A stretch of 64,000 nt of DNA from NCBI RefSeq assembly GCF_010015445.1, contig NC_053126.1:15626669-15690668 (forward strand). The letters are read 5' to 3'. Positions 13,541-30,264 of this stretch are shown piece by piece. The notes below the pieces were generated by a model. It ran no database searches, was not told the origin of the DNA, and was given only the letters and a program-made list of their open reading frames with translations. The position numbers and the translations under genes are program-made. Within the stretch, counting starts at the first letter, position 1. Every line of letters starts with the position of its first letter. This DNA comes from Perca fluviatilis (Eukaryota > Chordata > Actinopteri > Perciformes > Percidae).

Positions 13541-13745
13541 AACTATTTAATTCAATTCAATTCAATTCAATTCAATTTTATTTATAGTATCAAATCATAA
13601 CATAAGTTATCTCGAGACACTTTACAGATAGAGTAGGTCTAGACCACACTCTATAATTTACAAAGCCCCAACAATTCCAACAATTCCAGTAATTCCCTCA
13701 AGAGCAAGCAGTGCGACAGTGGCGAGGAAAAACTCCCTTTAAAAC
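13541..13745 (-). repeat. Dispersed retroposon-like repeat with (AATTC)n end
   Basis: A pentanucleotide tail of ATTCA units (about 13548-13576) is followed by conserved-looking words (ttttatttata, cactttacagatagag, cgaggaaaaactccctttt). I recall this arrangement as a widespread teleost repeat, probably a LINE or SINE 3' end. The class is uncertain because it rests on memory of the family, not on a search. Confidence 0.5.
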
Positions 13746-18629
<4,884 letters not shown>

Positions 18630-18676
18630 CGTTGACAGCACGGGATTCCGCTGATTTCCACTTCGCTGCTGCTCAT
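18630..18676 (-). CDS. Candidate first coding exon, unknown gene (partial)
   Basis: On the minus strand an ATG at 18676 opens 15 codons plus two bases (MSSSEVEISGIPCCQ), ending at CG|GTAATT, a plausible donor. The upstream sequence (18680-18830) is less AT-rich than its surroundings, as in a 5' UTR. A five-codon upstream ORF starts 15 bases before this ATG, and its TGA overlaps the ATG. I do not recognise the protein. Downstream exons would lie at lower coordinates, and none can be identified with confidence. It may be a chance frame. Confidence 0.3.
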
Positions 18677-18974
18677 CTTCTGGGGAGCATCTGGCAGACA
18701 GTATTTCCTCTCAGTTCAAGTGACTCCGCTGTAATCCAACTTTCAAAATAAATAACCGCCTGCGTTCTGCCTCGGCGAAAGGTCCAGTGTCCTGTCAGCG
18801 GCTGCAGAGAAGTGAACTGTTTCTGGGTTTAAATACAATGGGTTAACATGGAAATACAATTTTAAAAAGTAACCTAAACGGTTGAGCTCTGTGGTTGTAG
18901 TTGGCACTGGAGAGCGCGAGCCGCACTGCTGCTAACTTGCGCTCCATGTACCCTTGTAGCCTAAACCCAGGACT

Positions 18975-19117
<143 letters not shown>

Positions 19118-19722
19118 GTTCTTGACAGTTTTTTGCTGAAAGAAGGACTTCAGGTTTATTGTTGGCTTGTTTGATGTTTGTTTGTTGCCTATACACTGTC
19201 TGTGCATGGAGGGCACTCTGTATACATGTGATGCAAAACATTAGTTAAAGAAAAAGATTGATATTTTGGGAAATAAGCGTATTCGCTTTCTTGTCATGAG
19301 AAGATCAAATAGCCTACTATAAGCTACTACCAGCAGCCAGTTAACTTAGCTTAACAAAGTCTGCCACCACTGCCAGCACCGCCAAAACTCACTACGCCTC
19401 ATATCTTTCAATTCAGTATGCAAAAAAAACCCAGTTCAATCAGGAGAGACCTCATTTTGAGTGAACAATTATTTATTGACGTGTGCACAATAATGATAAA
19501 TGATGAGGCGATTAGACCCCATCGTGACGTTATCGAATTCTCACCGTGACGTCATCATATTGTAAGGGGGCCGAGAAGCTGTGAGTAGGCCTATGTAGGA
19601 TAACCCCCTGGAGTCTAGACACTTGTGGTGATGGCGATGACTGAAGAGGATGCTGAGATCTGGATGAATGAGAAGAGCTGGAATTGATGAACTGGAGGTG
19701 AACGGGTTGGAGGAGGGTCACG

Positions 19723-20190
19723 TAGCCTGACAAGCCAGACCCACATCAAGATGTTGGGTCTGGGAACTCACCATTGACAGGGCTCAATCCAAGAGGCGGG
19801 ATAAACGGTTGTCTTTCAAATTCCCTCTGCATGCAATAGGATAGTGCTACAACCAGGCAGAGCAAGGAAGAAGGTAGCAAAGCTAGTTGATAGATCAAAC
19901 TTTTGCCGTATCCGGTCGGCAAAACTCCCAACACATCTTCCTTTTTTAAGAATGATTTCAGTGCCGTTCTTTGTTCTTTTCTCAAAGAAAAGCTTAACTC
20001 CAAGTCTTCCAGAAGACAGCTGTTCCCAGCAGTAGCAGCCATAAGCCCGCCCACCGACTTTATATACACAATGTGATTGGCTTGATCAGAGTTTGTTTTT
20101 TCCAGCTCGCAAGCCAACGGAGAGTGCCTAGATCCCCCTGGGTGCAAATTAAATTTGCTGCCGCTAGGGTGCGTCTAGATTTCTAGGCTA
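19723..20190 (-). mobile_element. TIR element (about 468 bp) carrying a RecQ fragment
   Basis: The ends are TAGCCTGACAAGCCAGACCC at the left and the complement of TAGCCTAGAAATCTAGACGC at the right. The flanking nonamers AGGGTCACG (19714-19722) and AGGGTCGTG (20191-20199) match at 7 of 9 positions, which suggests a decayed target-site duplication of 8-9 bp. The only coding trace is the helicase fragment on the minus strand. I read it as a non-autonomous derivative of a DNA transposon or a captured helicase exon; the superfamily is not resolved. Confidence 0.6.
19746..20147 (-). pseudogene. RecQ-like helicase N-terminal fragment
   Basis: A 133-codon frame contains LRKEQRTALKSFL, which fits the RecQ motif 0 (L-R-x-x-Q), then VLPTGYGKSLIYQL, a Walker A/motif I as in RecQ helicases. 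It has no DEAH box, no motifs Ia-VI and no RQC domain, so it cannot be a working ATPase. It lies wholly inside the 468-bp TIR element and begins near the right TIR. Fragments like this are often carried by teleost repeats. It is most likely a dead passenger, and the frame may be open by chance after truncation. Confidence 0.6.
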
Positions 20191-20616
20191 AGGGTCGTGA
20201 GGATTCACACTAAAATGAGAGCTGACAGCAACGCAGAGAAGAACATTTAAATATTGACAGCAAGAATGTGATTGGCCGATAGAGATTGTGGCTAAACCTG
20301 GCTGGTTTAACAAAAATAGTAAACGAGATATTTAGTGAGCTGTTGAGATGCTGGTAGATTTTGTTAGCTTTGGCCATAGCCAAGCTGTTTCCAGTCTTTG
20401 GGCTAAGCTAAGTTAGCGGGCTGATGGCTGTATAGTTTCATATTTATTGTACAGACATGAGAGAGTTATCGATCTTCTCATCTAAATCTTAGCTAGAAAA
20501 CAAGAAAGTGTATCCTATTTTCCAAAATGTCAAACATACTCCATTAATAATTAATAATTAGCGTATGGATTGACCAAAGTAGGTTTTTGTGTTTGTATAG
20601 GCCTATGTGAGATAAC

Positions 20617-21087
20617 TGTTATGGTTTTGGGGTTTTGTCTTATTTTGGTGGTCTGTTTTCTGTTTTGTATTTTGCTCAGTTTCCCTTTTTTATTTTGACG
20701 GTCTTGTTTTCTGTCTTGTCTTGTCTTATTTACTTCCTGTGTTTTCCCTCCCTTGTGATTGCCCTAATGTGTTTCACCTGTTTCCCAGCCTTGTCACCTG
20801 TGTTGTGTTTCCTCGTTACCCAGTGTATTTAGTCGTTGTCTTCCTCTTCTCCTTTGTCAGATCATTTTGTTTGTTTGCATTCCCTGTGTCAGCTTGCTGT
20901 GTGCTTCTCTACCTGTTTCCTGATTTTTCCCTCGTCCCTATTCATCTTGTTTCTTCTTGTTTTATGGACCTGCTGTTTTTTGTGGACACCTTCTGTTTTC
21001 TGGATCTTTTGTTGAATAAATATTCAAGCTCACCACGTCTCCTGGCCTTCCCTGCAATTGGGTTCAACCTTCTCCACCATCCTGACA
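20617..21087 (+). mobile_element. Solo LTR-like element
   Basis: Begins TGTTATGG and ends CCTGACA, with a TG...CA boundary and short inverted ends. An AATAAA poly-A signal lies at 21015-21020 toward the 3' side, as expected for an LTR. Flanks ATAAC and ATATC match at 4 of 5 positions, compatible with a decayed 5-bp duplication. The T/C-rich body matches my memory of a very common teleost LTR. No internal retrotransposon sequence is present, so it is a solo LTR. The 132-codon open frame here is T-rich low-complexity sequence. Confidence 0.6.
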
Positions 21088-24000
21088 ATATCCACATTAT
21101 TTTTATAATATTTCTATAGGGTCTGATAATGTTTGTATTTTGTGACTTAATTAAACCACAATATAAAAAAAATCAATATACTAATATATTTTGATACCTA
21201 TTTGCTTGTATTCCTGAGAGACTGAGGTCTACAAACTTCAATCCAATTTATGAAATATAAGTAGGTTCCAGATGCCTAATATCTCTGATGTGCTCTCAGT
21301 TGCGAAAATTCACTTTCTCATTTTATGACAGTTATGCATTTTTTTCCATGGGCAAGGCAATTCTATCTTCTATATATTTTCTTTAGTGTAAATGAAGGTT
21401 GCATTTAGTGTGGTCACCACTGAAATCCTAAATTGAACTAATCAATGTGTTCCTTAGTGATATTCATCCCTGATTGAAGTTTTAAGATGAGAATCCATCC
21501 CGTAAGAAATGTGGACTGTGTTGTAAGGTGAGGTCAGATGGATGTGTTCACAAAGGGTTAGACTGAGCGAGCTACTGAAAATGCATTGAATACTGTCAGC
21601 GTTTGCAGAATTAATGGGGAAGTCTTATAGTTTTCCCACTTTGGAGCCTTACAGTATATTAACACTCACAATCTGGGGAATTTCTTGGTCCCATAACCAA
21701 CTAATCATTCACCTCGCCTTGCAGTGAACTGACTGCATATTTCTCTGTGAATAAAATCCCACCTACAACTAAATGAAAAGGAGGTGTAGACAGCTGTATG
21801 TTGTTGCAGTAAATCCCAAAACATTTGTGTTTCTCCTTGCAAAACACTCACAAACACACACACACACAGTTTGTAACATGAACTTTGCCCATAAACAGGG
21901 TTCAAGGACCTTCTGCATGTGTCAATAAACTCTACAGAGCTAAAGCAAAGAGCTGGACAGAATTCTCCTTCAAATATAATTTTTTGTCCATGTATAATAC
22001 ATGTCAACCCTTTACCTTTTCTTTAATTTGTTAAATATATTTTTTCTTTATTTGCCATATTGATAGGAAAACCAGCAGCAGTGAGTTTGTATGTGTGTGT
22101 GTGTGAAGACCCTGCCTGCCTACCAGCGCACCTGCCTTCAACCAGCTCATCACCTCTCCCAGTCCTACACACACCTGCCAGCCATGAGCTCATCAGCCCT
22201 CCAGTATATTAGCCCACGCTTTCCTCCCACTCTTCGACTGTTCCCTGTGCTCCAGAATACCTGTTGGTCTGCTATTCTACCTGCCCTGCACCTCTCCATT
22301 CCTCCTCTTCCCTCCACTGTCACTAGTAATCTCCTTTCTTTAACCCATCTCCATCAACAGTAATTGTTGCAGTGAGGCCTGTTAACCTTAGCATGCTTCC
22401 TTGTTGGTGTCCTGCATTTGGGTCCTCCTAACCACATCATAACACTTGATGGGGAACGTGAGATATGCAAGAATACGCCTTGATGATGTTCAAACAGCCT
22501 CGAGCCCTGTGAGGATTCAATGTCACACAAAATGCTATGATAGCGTCCACCAGGCAGGCATCACTGTCTATATATTGAAATGCTTTCAAATCAGTTGGAA
22601 ATAATGAAAAGTTCAGGCAAGAGACAGATGTAAATCCCACCCTGTCCCCTGAGAAATTATAAATAACAGCATCTGAACTATCCTAGTGGCACATTTGCTA
22701 CTTGACTATAAATGAAAAATGTGATTATGGCACCGTCTGTATCTTTTTTTTCTAAAAGCAATCTATACACTATAAAGAGGAATGTCTGATAATGTAATAA
22801 CAACTGAGACATATTTCTCGTTCTTAAAGCAGACTCTCAGGGTACAAAATGGAAAACGCATTCGCACACTAACGCAAAAGTGTTCTGCTTGAAAATAGGA
22901 ATAGCCATATAGTATTAACCGTGTGTGTGTGTGTGTGGGGGGGGGGGGAGGGGCCAGTCTCCAGACCATCCAACAGAGGGAGCCAGTAAAACAATGCCAA
23001 CACAGTGAGACACAGCTTAATTAATATTTGCAATGGGACACATGACTTCTGATGGATAAAGACACACACATACACAAACATAACACTCTGCCTTTCTCTT
23101 TCTCCACTGTCTCTGCTGGCTGCTATCTCTACATTTTCTGCCCACTATCTTACAGCACACACATCTGTCAGCAACTGTATGCAAGGTTAATATTTGAATG
23201 TCCCACTGCAAAAAGTAATATAAACACGGGAAGTATAGTTGAGATAATAATAATGTTTTCTGGTTTTGAAACAGGATACAAAAGCAAACTCTGTAGCCTT
23301 GATAACGGAGCAGCCCGAAGCAGGTTTTTACAGTAAGAGGCTGCAACTATTTGAGTCACATAAAATATAACTTTCCCATGCTGTCAAGGTGTTTGTACAC
23401 ATCAGAATAAATAGCAATATGTTAATTTCACCAGTGGGACACACTGTTGCGAGATAAAATCTCTGCTACACATTTACTTCAGTCAGTGAAAAAGTTCTTA
23501 GCTGGCAGTGGGTGTTGGTGATAGTGCAGTACATGGATCAGCTGTGGCCTCACCTCTGGCCCCTCTGGTCCCTCGGAGACAAGCTTGTTTTCAGAATCTG
23601 GTCACGCTATTTGAGTCTGGTCTTTCAACTGGCATTTGGCAGGATCATATTTTCCATGGCAGACAATGAGATCAGTGTGCTCAGGAAAACTACAATTCTT
23701 TCATAGTTTTAAATTTGATTAGAGGCCTTTGACATAATGGTTAGTTTCTTTTTTTTTTTTTTTGTTCTGTTCTTTATATTAGCCAGTAACTGGCTTTACA
23801 TTTCAGTTCATTCAAAGACAACTGCTGTGTCATGTGGGTTACATCAGACATTAGAAATACCATTCTATGTTTAACGCTTCACTTCATCATTACTCACCAC
23901 ACTTGTCTTCCATTCATGTAGTTCAACGAGGGAGCAATCAATTAGGGCTTTGTTAAAGTTTAGAGAGTTGAAAGAGTCGTTAGTGTAAATTAAGTGACTG

Positions 24001-24447
24001 TAATGGCAAATGGTAGGTGATGTGATAACGAATGAAATAACAAACATACTGTACATTCCCAAACTAGGCAACTTGAGGCAACATACGAACAGCCAATCTG
24101 TGTATGTTTCCATTCAAGCCTTTACGTGTCGCTCATGTGATGGCCTGAGTGTTCATCAGCCAGATTTCCATCAGCGGCAATGGCAGGCTGTTCAGAGAGG
24201 AGCTGCTAGATGTACAGTCATGCTCAAAGACTATCAGCTCTGTCCTCTGACAGCCAGCTGGCCAGAGAACGATCCCATCCAGGGGAGGCCACGACAGAGA
24301 CCAGAGTATGCGCCTGGGCAGCACTTCAACTCTCCGTCCACAGGGTTAAGTGAAACTATGCAGGGTTCATGGCATAAATGATAGACAGGCTTCAATGTGT
24401 CATTATTATTTGCACATATACATCATGTAGTTGTCCATGTGCACATC
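21088..24447. other. Non-coding DNA
   Basis: No exon is supported. It holds a short (TG)n followed by a G10 run (22919-22949) and a poly-T run (23749-23763). Open frames are short and featureless. Confidence 0.5.
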
Positions 24448-24455
24448 AGTAACAC

Positions 24456-25151
24456 TGTTACGGAGAGCGTTGGGAATCCGGACAAAAAAAGTCACTAACA
24501 CGATGGCTTAAGTTGCAAGACATGAAGGTGCTTTTATTTACAAAAAAATGGTGAAACAATGCAGGACGTCCACAGCAAAAACCCATAAGAAACAAAAGAA
24601 ACATATCTTTTTTTTTTTTTTTTACACTAGCAAAGCTCACATCACCTGTCTGGATTGTAGCCACCCTCAGACTGCCCCCACGCTTAAGTGACCAGAGGCT
24701 TATATGTGTTAAGCCCCTCCCACTAGAGCTACCGACTCTTAATTGCCTCAATTACCTCACCAATACGTTACCATTTACATGAATTGAGAATGTCATGCTA
24801 GTTTTTACCATAAACAAATACCCAAATAACAGATTATTGAACAAATCATTTTCCACTTATCTTACTTTGGGAAACACCAAAAACTTACACACATTTCCAA
24901 CTAGAAAATTTATCTCACCTATGACCCAGACACATGGTATCTCCCACCCTCAGCACACCTGTGTGTGATTGCTGTAGGCCCTATATGAGGCAGCACTTTG
25001 GTTCAGCTCTGGTTCAGACCCAGGGACTGGAGAGGGGAATGAGGTTGAGGTAATGGTTAAGTAACATGGTTTGTTGGAAATCAGAAATGACTCAAATAAA
25101 TAAACTGAACTGACTAAACTAAACTGAAGTAATGTGGTATATTTGGTAACA
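24456..25151 (-). mobile_element. Solo LTR-like element, minus strand
   Basis: Read on the minus strand it starts TGTTACCAAATA and ends CTCTCCGTAACA, i.e. TG...CA with inverted TGTTAC/GTAACA ends. It has a TATA-like CATATAG near 24985 and an AATAAA signal near 24535, in the right order for U3-R-U5. The flanks extend the inverted repeat to 14 bp (24448-24461 and 25146-25159), so a direct target-site duplication is not visible. This leaves a TIR element as the alternative. Confidence 0.5.
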
Positions 25152-25274
25152 GTGTTACTAAACGATATGTATGAAAGTGTAACTGCAAAGTAATTGTCTG
25201 GGTGCTTAGTGACCTGAGTTGGTTTACCATGTGCTGTCCAACTGTGACAGGGCCTTTGTCACAAACACATTACT

Positions 25275-25828
25275 TTAAAGGAGAATTCCGGTCGATTTCA
25301 ACACGTAGCTCTGTTGTTTGTAACAAAAATATGTATTAATTTAATGATTAAATAAGGTAGTGTCTCCAAACATACCTCAATTATAACTTGTCTCCTGCTC
25401 GTTGTACTACAGCACTTACTTTTAAAAAATAAGCATATGCCTATTTCTGAAAATATTTTTGTATCTCTTTTCGGTGTTGTAGACAGTCCCGAAGCACTCG
25501 TCTTGCCATCTCAACACCGGAACTAAACAGAGCTGAATTAGCACAACTTTTATGCATTTCTTTCACATCTGCTGCAGTCAGATTCACTGTGTTCACTCGG
25601 AAGGAATCACCTCACATGGGTGGGCACTTGTAATGACATTTCAAACATGTTAAGAGACTAAAAGCACGTTTAAATTTGCCCGGTTTCAGCCGCCTGGGTG
25701 CAAACTGTAGCAGGAGGATAACTCAGTGTAGGCAACACCGATTGTTTTGTTTTTCTTGCTACTGACAGCACGCCAAATTTACAAACAACAGAGCTACGTG
25801 TTGAAATCGACCAGAAATTCTCCTTTAA
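25275..25828. mobile_element. MITE with TTAA target site
   Basis: Terminal inverted repeats of about 50 bp: AGGAGAATTCCGGTCGATTT at the left and its near-perfect complement ending at 25824. TTAA lies immediately outside both ends (25275-25278 and 25825-25828). A TTAA duplication is the signature of piggyBac and Kolobok superfamily insertion. The interior has no transposase, so it is non-autonomous. Confidence 0.8.
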
Positions 25829-28800
25829 CCCCCTAACACAGGAGGAGGTAAAATGGTTAAAATCCACATCAATAAACATTTTTAAAAGACCTCAAATGTT
25901 CTTACACCTATATTATAGTGTGTAATTATATAATTAAAACATCAATAACAGGAAAAGGTTTTGTCTACGGTTCTTGGTAGCATTGTTATGTGCTGACCAT
26001 AACAACAAGAGGACACAGGGACCTCAGAAGACACTGCTTTGGTGTCTGTTGGGACCAACATAAGCTTCAGGCAAGTTTAAAGCCCCTTAAAACTTGGATT
26101 TAAACCCTACATTATCCTCTATAACATTAAATATTCATGATTAAATAAGCAACAATCAAAAAAAAGAATTGAAATCTGCCATGTAGAATAAACAAAACTG
26201 TTCCAACTTTGGCAAAAAAAAATTGTGTTCATGTAGGGCCGCATCGCTCACATCGGGGCCTTTAAAGTTCAATATAACCCACTTATCAGTGAAAAAATGT
26301 CACCTTCCATTTCCATTTTAAGTTTACGTTGCATTGCAGGGCATCTTTGTGGAAATAGACTACACTTATTCATGGACACTAGAAGTTTGGTTTCTTTTCT
26401 GGATGACAGGGCACCTCAAACAGTGTGTATAATTATTCTGAGAACAGCGACAGGTGTTTATTCCTGTGGACTATAGGCGATACAATAGAGCCCAGCAGCT
26501 CCTGTCACAGAGTTGGACCACGTCCCTGAGTGTAAAAATAGCCATTTGGTGCATGGCGTTATCTCACTATCTTTTACTCCCCCTTGTCCCTCCTTTGTGT
26601 TGTAAACTTAGAGCCATGCCAACTCTGTCTCTCTGACTTCCAGCATTGTTCACTTAACAGAAGAAGTCACATCTCTCATCAAAGACTTGAATTGTGGTTA
26701 AGTGGTTTATTAGTCTTCATTAAATAATACGAACCAGACAAAAAAAGCAGCAGGATTTTCCCTCTGAAATTCATCCAAAAAGCTCTTCCTGCGGTCAGCT
26801 CCCATGATACATTTTTTCAGTCTTACCAAAACGTCTCACAGTCCATTGCAGACAAGCTGCAAAGGAAGTATATATGCTAACAAATGATTTAGCAAAACAT
26901 AAGTTAGGTTATGTAGTTTTGGAGAAACATTAACAGCCGCATAAAACTGCTGTATTCATGACTGGTTTGTGTTATATAGTTGTATCTTAACTGATGCTTT
27001 TGTATTCTGTTCAGAAGATCTCTGAGGTCCAAGCTCAAACCTTCAGTGGATCTGTTGCAGTGGGATAATGGAGACTAAAACAAATAATGTATGCATTTAA
27101 GTATAAAGTAAGCGAACCATACACAATATTTTAAAATAAACAATAACCCTATTGTTTCTTATTTCCAATCATTTATTCAGCAGTGTTTTCCACACAGCTC
27201 CAGCTGATGCAGTTACAAGATTCATCTAAAATATCTTAAAAACACATCAAGAGCCAAGGTATTGTTACTCCTAAATCCCAACATATTTGTGTAAATTCAG
27301 CAGTGATAGAGAGTTGCTCTGGTTGAACCTAGCCAAACAGCATCGATTTTCAAAAAGTATACACCTCTCATCTCAGCATTTTAAACATTGTTGACCCATT
27401 CGAATTAGTAGAGTCTTAGATAAGCACATTTTCTTTCATTAAAGGTAACAACTCCTACCATGCTGTGCTGCTTAAACAATTCTGCCAACAGTTGCAAACA
27501 GCTGTTGTATACCCTGTCATCAAAGCAAAATTTACAACAATCAGATCCTCAATTAATGGTGGAAATTCTCTGTCAGCATGATTTGATTTTCTCCAACAGT
27601 TAAAAACAGCATTCAAAATGATTCAATAACTGCTGTATTGACTCAAATCATGAACATCGGCTCTGTTATTCTACACAAAGCTGTAAATCATCTTGAAATG
27701 GGTCTAGTGTTTTTTTCTATCTTGAAAATGTGCTTTTTTAAAACTGCTTGTCTATATTCCTCTGACATGACTCAACAAACTGGATTAAGTTTTAATATTA
27801 ACCCGTTATTATGACACACTGGGTCAAATTTACAGTAGAAGCATATACTTGCATATACTTACTAGCGTCTTCTTGCTCTTTAGGCTTTTTTAAAACTTAA
27901 AAATGCTTAATCACATCTTGTTGTTTGATTCCATAATTAACTCCATTAAGAAGTGATTGCGAAATGAAACTCTGGGTTGTTTGTTTGTTTTTTGGTTAGC
28001 TGTCTCAAAACTAAAGGGCCATAACTATGGCGATTACAGCATATTTAGTGCCATAATTGTAATAATGGGTGGAAAGCTGATGGGATGCCCATTCTTCCTA
28101 TTTTGGCTACAGGCCATTCAGTTAGTTCCGCTGTATGTTCACGTCCAAATCCCATTAAGGAGTCAGCTCAGTAGCTGCTCTCCCAACACAAATGTCTATT
28201 CATCCTCTGGAGTGCCGCAGCACATGCAGTAAATGCTGACATTCATGTCAGCAAGAAAAAAATAAATAAAAAAAAACGACTGCACTGACTGAGACAATCT
28301 GTTGTAAATATACGATGATGCAACATAAACTAAAACGTTAATGCTTTAATTGCTGCCCTGTGAACAATTGCTGTACATTAACATATATTATTTTAAAATA
28401 AATGTTTTCTTTTGTTTCTTTTCTCTCTGTCGCTGTCTTTCTTTGCTTCTGCTTTCGACTTTCACGCACTCATTTTTGATTGATGACAGTTTCTCCAGGA
28501 TGTGTGCTTTTACAAAAAAACTTCAGTCCTGTTTCCAATTCCAGCTCTCTTTCTCCCAGCTGCCATGACGCACATAGGTTTCTGTTACAGCCAATTTCAT
28601 CTCTCACAACCATTACAGAGAAGGGCAGAAAGGGAATAAAGAAACACAGAGGAGTTGTGTAACCATGTTTCATGTCTATATCCATATGAGATCATTTATC
28701 GCTCACATTTCTGTTGTTTTGTCTTTGGATTCCTTTTCACTTTCTGACATGTGATTTGATTAAACACTAGACAACTGATTTTTAGCACCATGGGTGAGCC

Positions 28801-28944
28801 AAAGCTTCAGACTGTATTCACTGTCGCTGATTTCGACCAAAGAAAAAGCCATGGCTGTGAATGTCATAAACACAACAATGATGTCATAACTTAACAACAA
28901 GACTAAGAGTATCCATAGCTGCATTACACCTGTGTGATGTTTAC

Positions 28945-29260
28945 GATGTTTTCCGTCTTAGTTTAGCATGTTAGCATGCTAGAATTTGCGTACTATAGCA
29001 CCAAACATCGAGTTCAGCTGTTGTTGGGAATGTTATTTTTGCAGGTATTTGGTCATAAACCAAAGAAAAAGAAATACAATTTTGACCTGTAAAAAGTAAA
29101 GGGATCACCAGGTGATTACAGTTCATCCTTTAGTATATAGTTGCCAAGAAAATTCATTCAGAACCACAAATGTCAACGTCATGGTGGCCCTAGAGGAAAA
29201 GTCTGGGGAACACATAAGTCAGTAGCATTCAGTAGGAACCATGTCTGTACACACATTCAT
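28945..29260 (-). repeat. Dispersed teleost repeat, copy 2
   Basis: Opposite-strand copy of the family at 6640-6870. It shares the GTTAGCATGCTAG-type core (28970-28982) and, reading the minus strand, the gatgaactgtaatcac word. Confidence 0.55.
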
Positions 29261-30235
29261 GGAAATGGATTTTAACTTGTAATCGGAGTGCCTCAGATGC
29301 TTTTTTAGACTGTCAACCCACACCTTGGACTTCCCATAATAAGCTGGACAGTCAATTTTTTTTATTCTTACTCGATCGATACCTGCATCTATTTGACGCT
29401 GATGAGACTGGATTCATAACTCTGTTAAACCTGTACTGTGGAAAATGTTCTGTATTTCATGCTAACAGTATATTTACAGAGTGGACATTTTCCACAGAGG
29501 ATTAAATATGACTTAACATGTCAGTTATTGAAGTACTAATACTACTTTAGTTTGAAAAATTGACCAATGCAACTTATGAAGCACATTTGCAAACATTTTT
29601 ACAAATATTGTTGTTACATTTTAATTGCATTACAATATATGGTATTATTTCATGATATTCTTTTCTATGTTCAAACTAAAGATTTCATTATGTGGTGACC
29701 CAGTGTGTGCGGGTTGTCTGTGCACAGTGTCAACTACGACACATATTATAATTTTGGTTTTGGCATCTTCTCCGCCCACAGGGGAATATATGCAAATGCA
29801 AGACCCTGACTGATACTCCTGCCTGCTGCAGCAGTGCCCCTTTGCTAACATTAATATTTTGAAATAGGGAATAAGAGAAAGAGGGAGAGGGAGAAGCTTG
29901 CTAACAGCATGATTTTAGAATGTGTTTATGTAAGATGTGACTCAACTCTGTTACAATTACATGAACTGCTGGAGAAGGCCAGAATACACCCTGTGTGCCA
30001 GTGCCTTTCTACATAAATAGATTGTTCTTGATTAATTCCTAAATAATGTCAAATTGAAGTAGATTAATTTTGTCTTGTTTATTTGATTCAAAACATATTC
30101 TACACTGGATATGTAATTATTTGATTTCAGACTGTTAGTTGTTGTATGTTCCCACCGTCTGTGATACATAAAGATTATGTTGAGTTATTTTAAATTGAAA
30201 GAGGCAGAGGTACCAACACACTAAGCAGAGGGAAT

Positions 30236-30264
30236 ATACATACATACATACATACATACATACA
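30236..30264 (+). repeat. (CATA)n tetranucleotide repeat
   Basis: About seven CATA units in tandem. Confidence 0.95.

Larger units (their letters stand above)
19243..20545. mobile_element. Old MITE split by nested insertions
   Basis: The left end (19243-19362) and right end (about 20385-20545) are inverted copies of each other. Both carry, in order, a ttttggaaaata-type word, TTTCTTG, ATGAGAAGATC and a taacttagctta word. About 1 kb of unrelated sequence, including the RecQ-bearing element, now separates the halves. A related end lies at 35310-35505. Confidence 0.55.

Noticed and set aside
13294..13550. Frames of alternating Cys-Val, Thr-His or Tyr-Ile across (GT)n and (TA)n tracts, here and at 14.5, 19.0, 34.7, 60.9 and 61.9 kb
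   Set aside because: Pure microsatellite translation on all strands.
13541..13745. (ATTCA)n repeat block as a possible CRISPR-like or satellite array
   Set aside because: Contiguous pentamers without spacers, typical of a retroposon tail in fish DNA.
20635..21119. 132-codon hydrophobic frame as a membrane protein
   Set aside because: It lies in a T-rich solo LTR. Phe/Leu/Ser bias reflects base composition.
23512..24381. Several 64-123 codon frames on both strands as exons
   Set aside because: No conserved domain, splice sites do not agree, and base composition equals the surroundings.
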